This document shows, piece after piece, positions 1 to 10,784 of a stretch of 64,000 nt of DNA. Source of the DNA: Viola odorata. Lineage: Eukaryota; Streptophyta; Magnoliopsida; Malpighiales; Violaceae. Each line of letters begins with the position of its first letter. Within the stretch, counting starts at the first letter, position 1. A program made the position numbers and the translations under genes. The notes below the pieces were generated by a model. It was not told where the DNA came from and searched no databases. It saw nothing but the letters and a program-made list of their open reading frames with translations. The stretch is from positions 46,542,564 to 46,606,563 of the forward strand of contig OY829543.1 of the NCBI GenBank assembly GCA_963691705.1, in the 5' to 3' direction.

Positions 1-330
1 CCATAATCGAGGATTTGCATAATTGCATGATTCGTTGTCAGATATAAATACCAGATCCTTAAAGGTGCCTTTTGTCAATGAAACAATCAACTGAGTAAAA
101 AGGAGTAAAGATTGTCTTGATAATTCAGTCTTCCTTCGACTTTAGTTGTCTTGCAAGTAAGAGAAGTCCCACAGTCGTAAACGCAGATAAAACAGTTGAT
201 GAGTAGCCAATTGCGAGTAGAGTTCCCCTCAGAGACTGAATTAAAAGTCACTAGTTTAAGATGATGTAAACTAATTGATGGGCAAAAGGAGAACAAAGGG
301 CAAAAAAGAGCGGTGAAATGTTTAAAGCAC

Positions 331-2708
331 CTTAGCCAGCACCAAAGCGTTGTCATTTGCATACTGTAACGAGCTCTCTGGAATGTTTTGAATGCCCTGG
401 GCTAACCCCCAGGAAAGAGCCCTACGTTTCAAGATTTGAAGATATTTAGAAATATTACTATGTCCTGAAAGTAAGGAAAAAAATACCAAAGAAATATTAC
501 CATGTCCTGATTACAAAATAATAGATGTAAATGAGAGCTAAAATCAAATATTACCCAAATACAAGTGCAATAGCAGCTCCAACATTGGCTTTCCCAGGTG
601 TTATCTCAACCTGAAGTTCTCCGAACTGCAGATGAATTTGACAATTTTTTGTTATGTATTCCACATAAACTGTGCCTCTGAGGTCGCATGCAACAAATAC
701 AAAATTTCATCTACCTTGAAGACTCTAGTGTCCTCCTTTAGTTCTTCATCAGTTACTGCTTGCACTGAACTTGCAGATAGAGTCTTCCCAGTCGTAATCA
801 TTGCCTGAGCAATCTAGAATGGTTGAATAATATTAAGACAGATTTCTTCTTCAAAAACAGAAACACTAGAAATATGACGTGCAAGAGAGGATAAAGACTA
901 TTCATGAAAGCATAAGGTTCAGCTAATAAATCAAGACAACACATACCTGGATTGACATAAAATCCACCAATGATTTATTCTCGTAACCCTAAAGCTTACC
1001 AGAACGGCAACATCAACTACAAGATGATTATTTTCCTGGACGAAAGTGACTGGAAGGAGCGAAAAGGAATAGAGATGGGTTTTATCTTTGAAACCCAAAG
1101 TACACCATGAAAAGAACGATAACGCAACCTATACAACATGTTAGACATGAAGATATCTAATGGACAGAGTAATTAAATGAGAGGGAAAAAAGTGTGTACC
1201 CTCTTGCATTTGTAAAGAATATGAAATCCTTTCAGCTTAAGACCACAATCCAGGAAACTAAAATATTTTCACTAGCAATGGCTACTTCAAGTGTCTGCCT
1301 CAATACTCACAGTTGGTGGCAGAATTAACTATCATTCTATCAGCACTAATATAGAGTCTCTAGCAATGGAAGGACATCACGAGCCTAACTTTTCAGTGAT
1401 TCAAATTCAATGAAAAAATTCAAGAGATTTCATGGCAGAGCTGCACTTCAAAAACTGAAAGCGTATACGCAGTTGTAAATCTCATGGCTAATTTCTTGTG
1501 ATAAACTGCAATACAACAAGAAAACCACAGCAAAGAGGCAGTGTAGCAACTTTTAAGTTACATGAAGTACCTTTTGCAGTTCACCCTGACCATACTGCCC
1601 CATGGACTGGAACCTTCTGCCAGCAGACACCAAACGCTTGCCAAGTGCTAGACAAGAAGAAAGAAAAAAAAGTCTATAAAAGGTTCAGAAAATACAAAAG
1701 GAAACACCTAAGAACACAACAGCATGAATTGTAAAAGCTGCTTTTCTTGCCTGACTTGGCTTTGTTTGTCAAATTGCTTTCCAGTATAGGGAGTTTCTTA
1801 GCTAAAGTATAGGAAGTTGATGTCTCGCCTAGTTCCCATGCTCGAGAGAGATTTAACAAAAGTTGTCCCAACTCTTGTCCACACTGAAAGCAACAATACA
1901 AGCCGTAAGAAGGAGGCGTAGAATGAGAATAAGGTGACAATGACAACTACCTACGATTCTCCAGGTGAATTGATACAGAAAGTAAATGTCTGAACTAGTA
2001 ATACATTCATCAGTCACGGAAGGAATTAGTAATTATTAATACTCACTAACTAACCATAAATCAAGCATCCAATGAACCCTAGAAAAAAAAAATCAAACTT
2101 TGACATTGAATTTCACAGCATCCAGTCGAAATCCTTACATCCCCACAGAAAAATTAACAAAAAACAAACAACAATAATAAATTACCTCGTCAATAACTGC
2201 TCCATTTGAAAGATCAAAAGCCGCATCATTCAACTACACACGATTGAAAAAGAAAAAAAGAAAAAGAAAAACAATCAAAACCTCCTAAATGTACAAAAAC
2301 ACAAAACTCCCACAAAATCAGGGATGGATTACACTGACATCTAACCGAAGATCGCGAGGTAACTTCTCAAAATAGTCTGACGGAAGTTCTAAAGAGTCCT
2401 GCAAAGCAAAAGAAACAAATGATCAGTCGTATGAGTGACATTTATGCATGAATGTGTGAGTTGGAATGGAGTGGAGTAGAGGTTACAGAGAGTTGTCGAA
2501 GGAAGGAATGGGTGTCAAGGGGCTCAGGAGAGTCTGGTGAGGATTCTCCTGTGAGGGCAAAAGATGGAGCCTTTAGGGGTTTTGGGTGGAGAGGGTTTCT
2601 GGGTTTTACGGAGAGCAGAGAAGGGACGGGGTGGGGATTTTGGAGGAAGTTAAGGGTAGGAGAGGAAGAGAAAATCGGGAGAGGTTGGAGGAGGAGAAGA
2701 AAACTCAT
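331..2708 (-). CDS. Conserved plant protein of unknown function, probably plastid-targeted (3' end off window)
   Basis: Eight exons read in one frame on the minus strand: 2487-2708, 2339-2398, 2186-2233, 1751-1883, 1571-1647, 715-813, 555-625 and 331-421. They total 801 nt (267 codons), and the last exon(s) lie left of base 1. The ATG at 2708 opens about 70 Ser/Pro/Leu-rich residues with few acids (begins MSFLLLLQPLPIF), which looks like a chloroplast transit peptide. The conserved body follows, with blocks LPSDYFEKLPRDLRLD, CGQELGQLLLNLSRAWEL, RRFQSMGQYGQGELQK, and a hydrophobic segment beginning near GAAIALVFG. I recall proteins like this from other plants but no assigned function. The intron after 1751 uses a GC donor; the nearby GT donor would break the frame. 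All other introns are GT-AG. The intron at 814-1570 and bases 1-330 show no other coding sequence. Exon model confidence is high; localisation is inferred. Confidence 0.82.
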
Positions 2709-2797
2709 TTCTTGTTTCAATTCAAGCGTCGTCGTGCTCGTCGTGTTCAGTTCAGTTTACAGCCACTGAAATGTCACTGAATGGTTGGATAGTTTAA
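2709..2797. other. Short 5' flank of the 2708 gene up to a transposon end
   Basis: Only about 90 bases separate the ATG at 2708 from a Harbinger element that starts at 2798. The 5' UTR and core promoter of the gene must therefore lie here or inside the transposon. I see no clear TATA box in the remaining bases. Confidence 0.4.
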
Positions 2798-4049
2798 GGG
2801 TCTGTTTGACGTTCCTGTTCTGGTCCGAAAAGTGCTGTGAGTAAAAGTGCTGTGGGAAAATCACTTTTGCGCAAACCAGTGTGTTGTTTGGTAAACATTT
2901 TTTTAAAGTGTTGTAGGAAACGAGAAGTTGTTTTTGGTGTTTGGTAAAACTATAAAAGTGAAAGAGTTGGAGTATAAAACTCATTTTAAAAAAATTAATA
3001 AAAATAGGAAAAGTGAGTCTAGAATTACTTATCTCGAGATGAAGATTTTATTGTGATAGTTTTTAATTTATTTTGTACATTATATAAAGTAAAAAAATGA
3101 AATTAAAAAAAAAAAAAAAAAGAAGAGAGAGAGGGTGCAAACGCAGCCTCCTTATCCCACTGCACCATTTTCCAGCGGTGGCTTTAAGAGGCTGCTGCCA
3201 TGTTTTTTGTGAAGGAAAGGAAGCCAGCTTTTAGGAAGCACTTTTGGAAAGGTGTTTCCTAGCTTTGGGGTTGGGGAAAGCACTTTTCCCAAACTCAACC
3301 CCAACCCCAAACGCTACCTAAATTACAGGGATTAAATGGGTCTGACAGTTATCAAATTGGTACCCATTTCGACCGGTATTATCTGTATGTATCATTTTTT
3401 TTTTTGGCCAAAACGGTTCGAGCAAACCCCTCTACTTCTTTTTTTATCTAAATCTCTATCATCTCGCCTAAATATAGATGGTTCAAAATCTTGTCTTGCA
3501 AATCCATAAATCATTAAGTGCCTGTTTGGCATCGAGATTTGGGTGGCCAACCCAGCTTTTTTCAACCCGAAAGCCAAAGAAGGTGTTTGGCTAACACCCT
3601 CTAAACCCAGCTTTTTGGAAAGCTGGGTTGAACAAACCAAGGAATTGCCTTGGTTGTCCACTGCTGCATTTTGCTCCAGCAGCCCAACGCAGCCTGCCTG
3701 CCTTGGGCACCCTCTCTCTCTCTTTTTTTTTCTTTTTCTTTTTAATTTCATTTTTTTACTTTATATAATGAACAAAATAAATTAAAAACTACCACAATAA
3801 ATTCTTCATCTCAAAATAAGTAATTCTAAATCCACTTTTTCTATTTTTATTAATTTTTTTAAAATGGGTTTTATTCTTCAACTCTTTCATTTTTATAGTT
3901 TTACCAAACACCAAAACAACTTCTCGTTTCCCACAACACTTTTAAGAAATGTTTACCAAACAGCACACTACTTTGCGCAAAAGTGCTTTTCCTACAGTAC
4001 TTTTGCCCACAGCACGTTTCGGACCAGAACCAAAACGTCAAACAGACTC
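2798..4049. mobile_element. PIF/Harbinger-like non-autonomous element with about 320-bp inverted ends
   Basis: The ends read GGGTCTGTTTGACG at the left and CGTCAAACAGACTC at the right. They continue as imperfect inverted repeats for roughly 310-350 bp (2798-3145 against 3700-4049). The element is flanked by TAA at 2795-2797 and 4050-4052, the 3-bp target duplication typical of PIF/Harbinger. No transposase is present. The middle (about 3160-3700) holds AT-poor sequence with TGTTTGG-rich ends that may be a further nested fragment. The left end is clearly similar to the left end of the element at 20715, so both belong to one family. Confidence 0.7.
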
Positions 4050-5309
4050 TAAATAGGGTTTTAGAAAATTTAATACAAGAGTTGTTTCTCCAGTTTTTAG
4101 AAAACTGGAAATTTTACGAAAAACGTATTTACTTAGCATAGTTTTCATTTTCTGTTTGAAAACGAAAATTCTCCGTTGGAAAATCAATGAATAAATTTGG
4201 AGAACGAAAAAAATCCGTTCTCCAATTTTCCAACCGTTTAAAGAACAATTGGAAAACTCGGTTTTCCACTTAAATGAATTTTTTTTATTACGACTTTGCC
4301 CCTCAGCCATTTTCCTCTGCCATTTGCTTCGTCCATCCTCATTCCTCTGAAACCCTAACGCCAGTTTTTCGCTCCCTCTCTATTCCAATCGTGTTCATCA
4401 CTTCATCTCGATTGACGATTGTTTCTTTTTCTTTATGGGTTTTGTTTCGGATTCATCTCTGCGGTGGCATCTCTTCATCTCGATTTCATTGGGTATGGGT
4501 TTTATTCATCTCGATTTATTTGGGTTTTTATAATATCAGAATCAATTTCTTATGGGTTTTGTTCTCTGCTTTAACACACAATAACGATTGGTGTTCTTAC
4601 GATCTGGATACACACACCCATTGCTGATGGCGTGGCCTTGTTGTTGTTCCCTTGTAGATCTCATTCACCTTTATCATGAAACAACACCTATTTTTGTTTC
4701 TCCTTCACTCGCTGACCTTGATTTTGTGTATTTATTTGATGGTTGAAGGTTTTCATGTTCTGAAGATTGAATTCCTTTCAGAATCAGGTACCTCATTGTG
4801 AACTAGGTTTTCAATTTTGATATTGTGTTTCTTATGGGTTTGGTATAGTTTATTCATGCTTGTTGATCTTATTTAGGAGAGTTGTCTTTGTTGATTGATT
4901 TTTCTGGTGAGTTGTCGCTAATGTACTATGCATGTAATCCTTCTGTGATGTGTTAGTTTATGTTCTTTACTTAAATATGCCTTTTATCAAATAATGCTAG
5001 GATTGTGTTTGATATTAGACATGCTAGTTGGTGGGATTGGTGAATATCTTCATTTCATTTTATCACTTCTAGTTTGTTTCATTACCTGGACTATAATTGT
5101 TAGGCATGCGAAATTTGATAGTAAATGGTGTAGAGTGTCTTAAATTTGCTAGAACTTACTGTACCTTGTCTCGTGGAGGTGATGACTAGATTTTTTGAGC
5201 TCTAAAATAAGAAACAAAGCTATTGGTGGTATTTTTAACAATGCGATATGAGCTGCTGGTGGTATTTTTAGATGTTTATATAATTGGATTTTAATTTCCG
5301 TTGCCAATG

Positions 5310-5545
5310 TCTACTTAATTGAGGCTGTTTTTGCTGGTGTAAGTGAGGCTTTTCTTTGGCTAGTTTGAGGTTTTTTGTTGACTAGTTTGTGACTTTTTGT
5401 TGGCTTAATTGAGGCTGTTTTTGCTGGTTCATTTGTGGCTTTTTGTTGGCTAGAAACGTTGCTGGTTTTGCTGTCGAAATGCTTGGTTTTAATGCCCAAT
5501 TGTTGCTAGAAACGTTGTTTATTTTTGTTGTCGAAATGCTATTCT
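5310..5545. repeat. Imperfect tandem repeats rich in TTTTTGTTGGCT
   Basis: Blocks such as TGAGGCTGTTTTTGCTGGT, GGCTTTTTGTTGGCTAG and AGAAACGTTG recur two to four times in 240 bp. Reading frames through the block are repeat artefacts. No gene is claimed. Confidence 0.55.
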
Positions 5546-6782
5546 ATAATTTAGGTTGTTATTATTATTTATTTAGAAGCGTCTTCAAATAAATGTGTGC
5601 TATTGTAGTAGACATGATTAGGTCCGGATTTACTCGTAAATGGCATGTTACCTTTGTAAGCATTATAGGGCATATTCGTGAGCACATATTGCTTGGATTT
5701 TGGTGGAATATGTGCAGTGACATGAAGGTTTATACAAATATAACCTTTCCTTAAGTTCACAGAATATTACTTGGCAGTTGAATGAGTTGGTAACTAGAAA
5801 TCCCATATTGAACTAATTTGTGTTCTCTGCGATGGTCATGTTCTAACTTGCCACTTGGTAACTTAGGTCAAAATGGTCAAAAAAAATTGATTTCTTTCCA
5901 TGCCTCACCAACCTCTGGTTTGGTGGATTGGGATGTTATAACTTCTCTTATTCTGCAATGAGTTACTGAACTCTTGACGGACCCTTTGACCTTTCTTCTT
6001 ACTTTTATTTGTACCTTCCTGCTTGTATTGTTTAACTGGATTACTAGTCTGGATGCATGAATGTCAACGCTGTTGCTACCCGATTTTTGACGCGTTTTTC
6101 TCACTTTTTTTGTTTTATCGCATTATTAGCTCATTTAAATCGAAATTCTGTCGATTTTCGATCTTAGGCTATTTATTTTAATATTTCGTACCATTTCGTG
6201 TCATTTTAATTTTTTTGTATTTTTACTGTCTTTTTGTTCGAACTTCTATCGGACCGTGGATAGAACGCATTCTTTCTTTAATTGATAATTATCTACTATT
6301 ATTTTCATTCGCGCCATCTCATTTTATTTTATCCAATTTACTTTGCTATAGCATTTATTTTTCGTTCGATCTTTTAAGGATTCCGAGCGAGTAAATTCGG
6401 ATCTTAAATCGAATTTTTTCTTTATTTACTGATTACTATTTATTTTATTGCATTTTGTTGCATGTTTTAGTATTTTTGGTTCTGAATTTTATTCATTTCA
6501 AACGAGATTTCTCGTGTTGATAGTTCGAACCAATTAAATAAATATTAAATATTTTTCAAAGGTCAAGCCATCACAACCATTGATCATCTTCACCCTTTCT
6601 TTTCTTCTCATCCAACGGTCAAGGAATTAAGCACCTTGGTGCATGCATGAACCATCATCTGACACCAAAATGCAACATGCCACCTCACACACCATTTTCG
6701 TTTTGCTTCTCTCTCTTTCCCTTCGTCCCTGTAGCACCATTATCTTCTCCCTTGCTCATCACTCATCACCGACTTAACTCCC

Positions 6783-6790
6783 TATAAATA
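6783..6790 (+). promoter_or_regulatory. TATA box of the solo LTR
   Basis: TATAAATA is followed about 30 bases later by pyrimidine-rich sequence and then an AACACAACACACTC-type leader. This is the usual layout of an LTR U3/R boundary. Confidence 0.45.
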
Positions 6791-7479
6791 GCAAGCAAGT
6801 TTTTTCCTCTCTCTACACCAACGCAGAGAACCAAAAACACAACACACTCTCTCTTCCTCCCTTGGCAGAAGCAGCAAACCAAGGCAAGTCTTTCCTTTTT
6901 CATTCTTCTCATTTAATTAGCGAAATGCATGCTCTAACATTTCCTTCCATTTTCTGCACATTTCCTTGATACTACTGCCAATGATGCCGCTACTGTTCGC
7001 CGTGTTGCTGTCGCCGCTAAACTGCATCGCCGGATTGCTGTACTGCTCCGCTGCTACCATGCACGCCGCTCTGCCGAAGCCACCGCTGCACTGCCGAGCT
7101 GCTGCACTGCTGGGCTGGTGCCACGTCCCGGCGAGCTGCTGATCGCTGCCATGCCTCGCTGCTGCTGTCTCGCCGCCGCCGCTGTGCTACTCCATGGCCG
7201 TGCTCTGCCGTGCTGTTCCTTGCGTCGTTGCTGCCACGTTGCTCCCATTTCCAAAGGAAGAAGAAGAACAGTACAGGGAGAGGGAATAAGAGGCTTGGCC
7301 TCATTTTAATTAATTTTGGGCTTGGCAAACGGGAAAGAAAAAAGAAAGAAGTGGGCTGTGTTTAATTTTGGTTGGTCTTAAGCCAAGCCCAAATGCAAAG
7401 AAGAAAGGGTTGGGCTGCCAATGAGCCCAATTCCTAGGCCCAGTGGGCCTAGTCCAATTCTTCAGCCCGTTTAATTTTC

Positions 7480-7830
7480 GTACCGATATTTCCGTATGCT
7501 TGTACTATTTATTTAATTTTTCGTATGCTTGTACTGTTTATTTAATTTTCCGTATGCTTGTACTGTTTATTTAATTTTCATATGCTCGCATGTTTAAGTA
7601 TAATTTTCATATGCTCGCATGTTTAAGTATAATTTTCGTATGCTTGTATGTTTAATTATTATTTTCGTATGCTTGCATGTTTAATTATTATTTTCATATG
7701 CTTGCATGTTTAATTTCGTATACTTGCATGTTTAATTATTATTTTCGTATACTCGCATGTTTAATTATTATTTTCGTATACTCGCATGTTTAATTTCGTA
7801 TGCTCTTGCATGTTTAATTATTCTGTTTGC
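7480..7830. repeat. Tandem repeats of about 30 bp in the solo LTR
   Basis: About ten variant copies of a unit like TTTTCGTATGCTTGCATGTTTAATTATTA stand head to tail with small changes (TATGCTTG, TATACTCG, TATGCTCG). There are no stable reading frames. This looks like local expansion within the LTR. Confidence 0.75.
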
Positions 7831-8544
7831 GCACAATCGTCAAAAATTAGTTCACTTGCGTACAATAATTTTGATGTCGATTATTCGAATACTCGTACTA
7901 TTTAACTAATTATTTTTGCATGCCTACAAATACCTAAATAATTATTCCACTCACGTTTAATTAATTATTTCACTCGCAATAAGTCATTAAATATTTATCT
8001 GTTTTCCGATTATCATTTTCCCCAAACTAATAATCTCGACTTTGTAGAGCAAATCAATCAATGCCTTTCACAAGTACGCCAATAAACTCAATCAAAAAGG
8101 GGTAAATCGCCCCTGCCCTTCACAAGTAACCATTTCTTACCCTTTTATTTATTTCACGATTTTCGCACATATATATTCGTATGCATGATATTTAAAATTA
8201 TTAAAATTTAATCCATTGGGCATGATCATTAAATTAGGACTTTTATATTTTTACAAACATGATTAAACACCTCTTTCTCCGGTAACCTGTTTAGGATGAG
8301 ACTCGGGTGCCTAACACCTTCCCAAGTCCATAATACGACCCCGAACCGTTGTTCTCGGGTTCAGACCCATTTTGCCTTAGCATTTTTATTTTTTATCCAT
8401 GACAATAGGTTCCCTAAACCTAGAAACAAAATTAGGGTGGCGACTTCATATGCACTATGTGAGATGAGTCCGATTTCGTCTCACATCCAGTCCCAAACCC
8501 GTGTCGCATTAGAATAAAATCCAAAAAGGGGGTGCGATAAACGC

Positions 8545-9529
8545 ATTGCGGGCATTTTCTGTGTTTCATCTAGCTGTTTTTGCTATAAGTGATAATTTGA
8601 TAGGGTGAAGATGAATTTCCCCGCCTTGTGCTATCAACAATTTTGATATTGATCACCAAAATCCTTCGGTATGTAGTAGGAGATGCATATGAATTGGTTG
8701 AATCTTGCTGAAATTCCAATTATGTAATTGACGGTTTCATACATTGTTCTGCAGGGTGTTATTTGTAGTTTGGAGTGGAATCCGTTGTCATACTGTCGAG
8801 GTCATAAAACTGCCTGCATCAGCATTGTTTGAATCTCCTTGGATTTAACGTTTCTCCGAGTATTACCAAGGAAGACTGTGAGCTGAAGTTCAGATGTCCA
8901 TCTCTGTCAACGTTTTGTATATTTAGGGAAGGAGTAGGGCTTGTACAACCATGTGTTGCTGAAGGAATGCCTCGCGCATTTGTTGGATTAACGGTGCATG
9001 CTTTTGCTTTCTTTCTCGTGTAGCCTGTTTGCTTACTTGCTTAAGCAGCAACATCTCTACTATACTGTTGTTTCATGTTTGTAAAGAGAAATGAAAGGTA
9101 CCATGGTTTTGATTGCTATATCAAAATGATCAAAATGAAGTGTAACTGCAAAATGCCAGTGGCTGTCAAACTAATTATAATTACCGAATTTGTATTATTT
9201 ATAATTAGGTTACACTAATTATTTTTTGAATCGAATTGAGTGAGTTTCTTCCCATCTTTTAATATTTTTCTTTTCTTTTAATTTTTTATATTCTTCACTT
9301 TCTTTTTTAAAATGAAAAATAAAATCTTTAATTATCCGCACGAAGTGTTATCCAATACTTTGTTTAGAAGATTTCCATAAATAATTTACAGGACATTTAT
9401 ATGCCATGTGAAAATTTAATGATAGTTTATATGGATTATTAATTAATATAATTACATTAGTTAATATTTAACTAATACTAATATTAATAAAAATAATAAT
9501 ATATTTTAAAGGTTTTCGCTAAAATTGTA
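8545..9529. other. AT-rich stretch without a recognisable gene
   Basis: The sequence continues what flanked the solo LTR on its left. It contains short open frames near 8829-9023 that I cannot match to any family. No convincing splice-linked coding series was found. Confidence 0.4.
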
Positions 9530-9656
9530 CTCCCTTCGTTTTCGAATAATCGTCACTTTTGTACTTTTTGTTACTGTTCACTTTACTTGACTTTTTGGTG
9601 TTTGTTGTACTTTTTGTTACTGTTTCAAAAAGTCAATTATTCAAAAACAGAGGGAG
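9530..9656. mobile_element. Stowaway (Tc1/mariner-type) MITE, 127 bp
   Basis: The termini CTCCCTTCGTTTTCGAAT and ATTCAAAAACAGAGGGAG are inverted repeats of the classic CTCCCTCCGT type. TA dinucleotides flank both ends (9528-9529, 9657-9658). There is no coding capacity. Confidence 0.85.
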
Positions 9657-10452
9657 TAGTATTTTATTTGTTTATTTTGTATTATTATAATTTATCATTT
9701 TCAATTAAAATTATATTGCATAAACATATGGGCTCATCATAATAGTCGAATATGAGGAATTAACAAGCCTAATGGGGTATATTTTTTATGTATTTTTTAT
9801 AACTATTTATGCAATGAATAATAAGCCAAGTGGTGATATGTATTTTATTTTAATGTAGCAACGTGAATTAGTATATTTATATATAATAGAATATTAGTAG
9901 ATTGATGATATATTTTAGTTTTTTTAATTATAATAAATGTAATTTTTTCCCAAGGAAAATATTTATTAGTTTATTAATCTTCACAAACCGAAGAAAATAA
10001 TAACATTATGTTTTCGTTAAAAAAATAATATTGGAACAAAAACATTTTTTGGTTTTCAAAAATTTGGAAAATAGTTCTTAGTAAACATGTTTCTCAGTTT
10101 TCCAGTTTTTCAGTTTTCCACATCAGAAAAATAGTGCGAAGTAAACACGTTTTTCAGTTTTTTATTGGAAAAGACAATTCTCTAATTTCAAAAAATCGGC
10201 AGATTTTCAAACAGAAAATTCTCCAAAGTAAACGCGCCCTTAATGACTCATTGAATTTCTTTGGAAGCAAAAATTATGACTAAAAGAACTTATATTTTGA
10301 AATAAAAGGACCAATTATAAAGAATTAATATTAAAACTTTAAAAACTATATTATAAAATTGAAGCTAAATTTTAATCCATAATGACTTTAATCTATTGTA
10401 AAGTTTGCGTTAAATGATGAGAATTTTCTTTACTCGAATTCTCTAATTCATG

Positions 10453-10485
10453 TCACATCACATCACATCACATCACATCACATGC
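10453..10485. repeat. CACAT microsatellite
   Basis: About six perfect CACAT units stand in tandem. Similar CATGTCACATGCAG fragments follow within 60 bp. Confidence 0.9.
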
Positions 10486-10784
10486 AGTCTATTTCATGTC
10501 ACATGCAGCTTGTATTGTTAGCGATAATTTTGCATGCAGTCTAATTCATGTCAAATGAGTATTCCAATATATAAGCAATAAAGAGAAGTTACAGTCAGAT
10601 AATTTGCTTGATTAATAGTAACAAAGCAAGCTAAGTTGTTTCCAGTCTTGCTCAAAATTATCGCTAATAATACAAACCGTAATATGCAGTAACAAATCTT
10701 GATCTAACTAGCAAATTCTAAGTGTACATCTACGAGAAAACGAAATCTAAGAAGAACTGCATTTAGACGGGCATTGCAGAAAAC

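Larger units (their letters stand above)
6071..8539 (+). mobile_element. Solo LTR (about 2.47 kb) of an LTR retrotransposon
   Basis: The segment begins TGTTGCTACCCG and ends GGGGGTGCGATA. It is flanked by a perfect 5-bp direct repeat AACGC (6066-6070 and 8540-8544), as expected of a target duplication. It has a core promoter (TATAAATA at 6783-6790) in the plus orientation, and no internal gag/pol or second LTR within this window. The 3' end is TA rather than the usual CA. A GC-rich stretch (6975-7260) and a tandem-repeat block (7480-7830) lie inside. The orientation is inferred from the TATA box. Confidence 0.62.
4060..10245. mobile_element. Possible large element with weak inverted ends (candidate only)
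   Basis: Sequence around 4060-4265 and the reverse complement of about 10040-10245 share short blocks (GAAAAACGT.TTTACTT, TTTTCTGTTTGAAAA) in inverted orientation. The right end has a terminus-like GGGCGCGTTTACTTTGGAG. Inside are promoter/5'UTR-like plant sequence near 4300-4700 (including a GAAACCCTAACG box) and a solo LTR, but no transposase that I can recognise. It could be a decayed Mutator- or hAT-type element that captured gene sequence, or two unrelated fragments. Target duplications were not found. Confidence 0.25.

Noticed and set aside
1..330. Possible next exon of the 2708 gene
   Set aside because: No frame continuing the expected hydrophobic C-terminus was found. It reads as intron, so the next exon should be left of the window.
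2452..2780. Plus-strand open frames of 64-105 codons
   Set aside because: They lie opposite exon 1 and the leader of the minus-strand gene and show no domain.
5311..5499. Minus-strand frame with repeated KTASIKPTKSHK-type residues
   Set aside because: It is a translation of the low-complexity tandem repeat at 5310-5545.
7017..7328. Ala/Arg-rich open frames on both strands
   Set aside because: This is a GC-rich (GCCGCTGCT-type) stretch inside the solo LTR with no splice-linked continuation.
8829..9023. 64-codon plus-strand frame
   Set aside because: No family resemblance, no splice partners, AT-rich surroundings.
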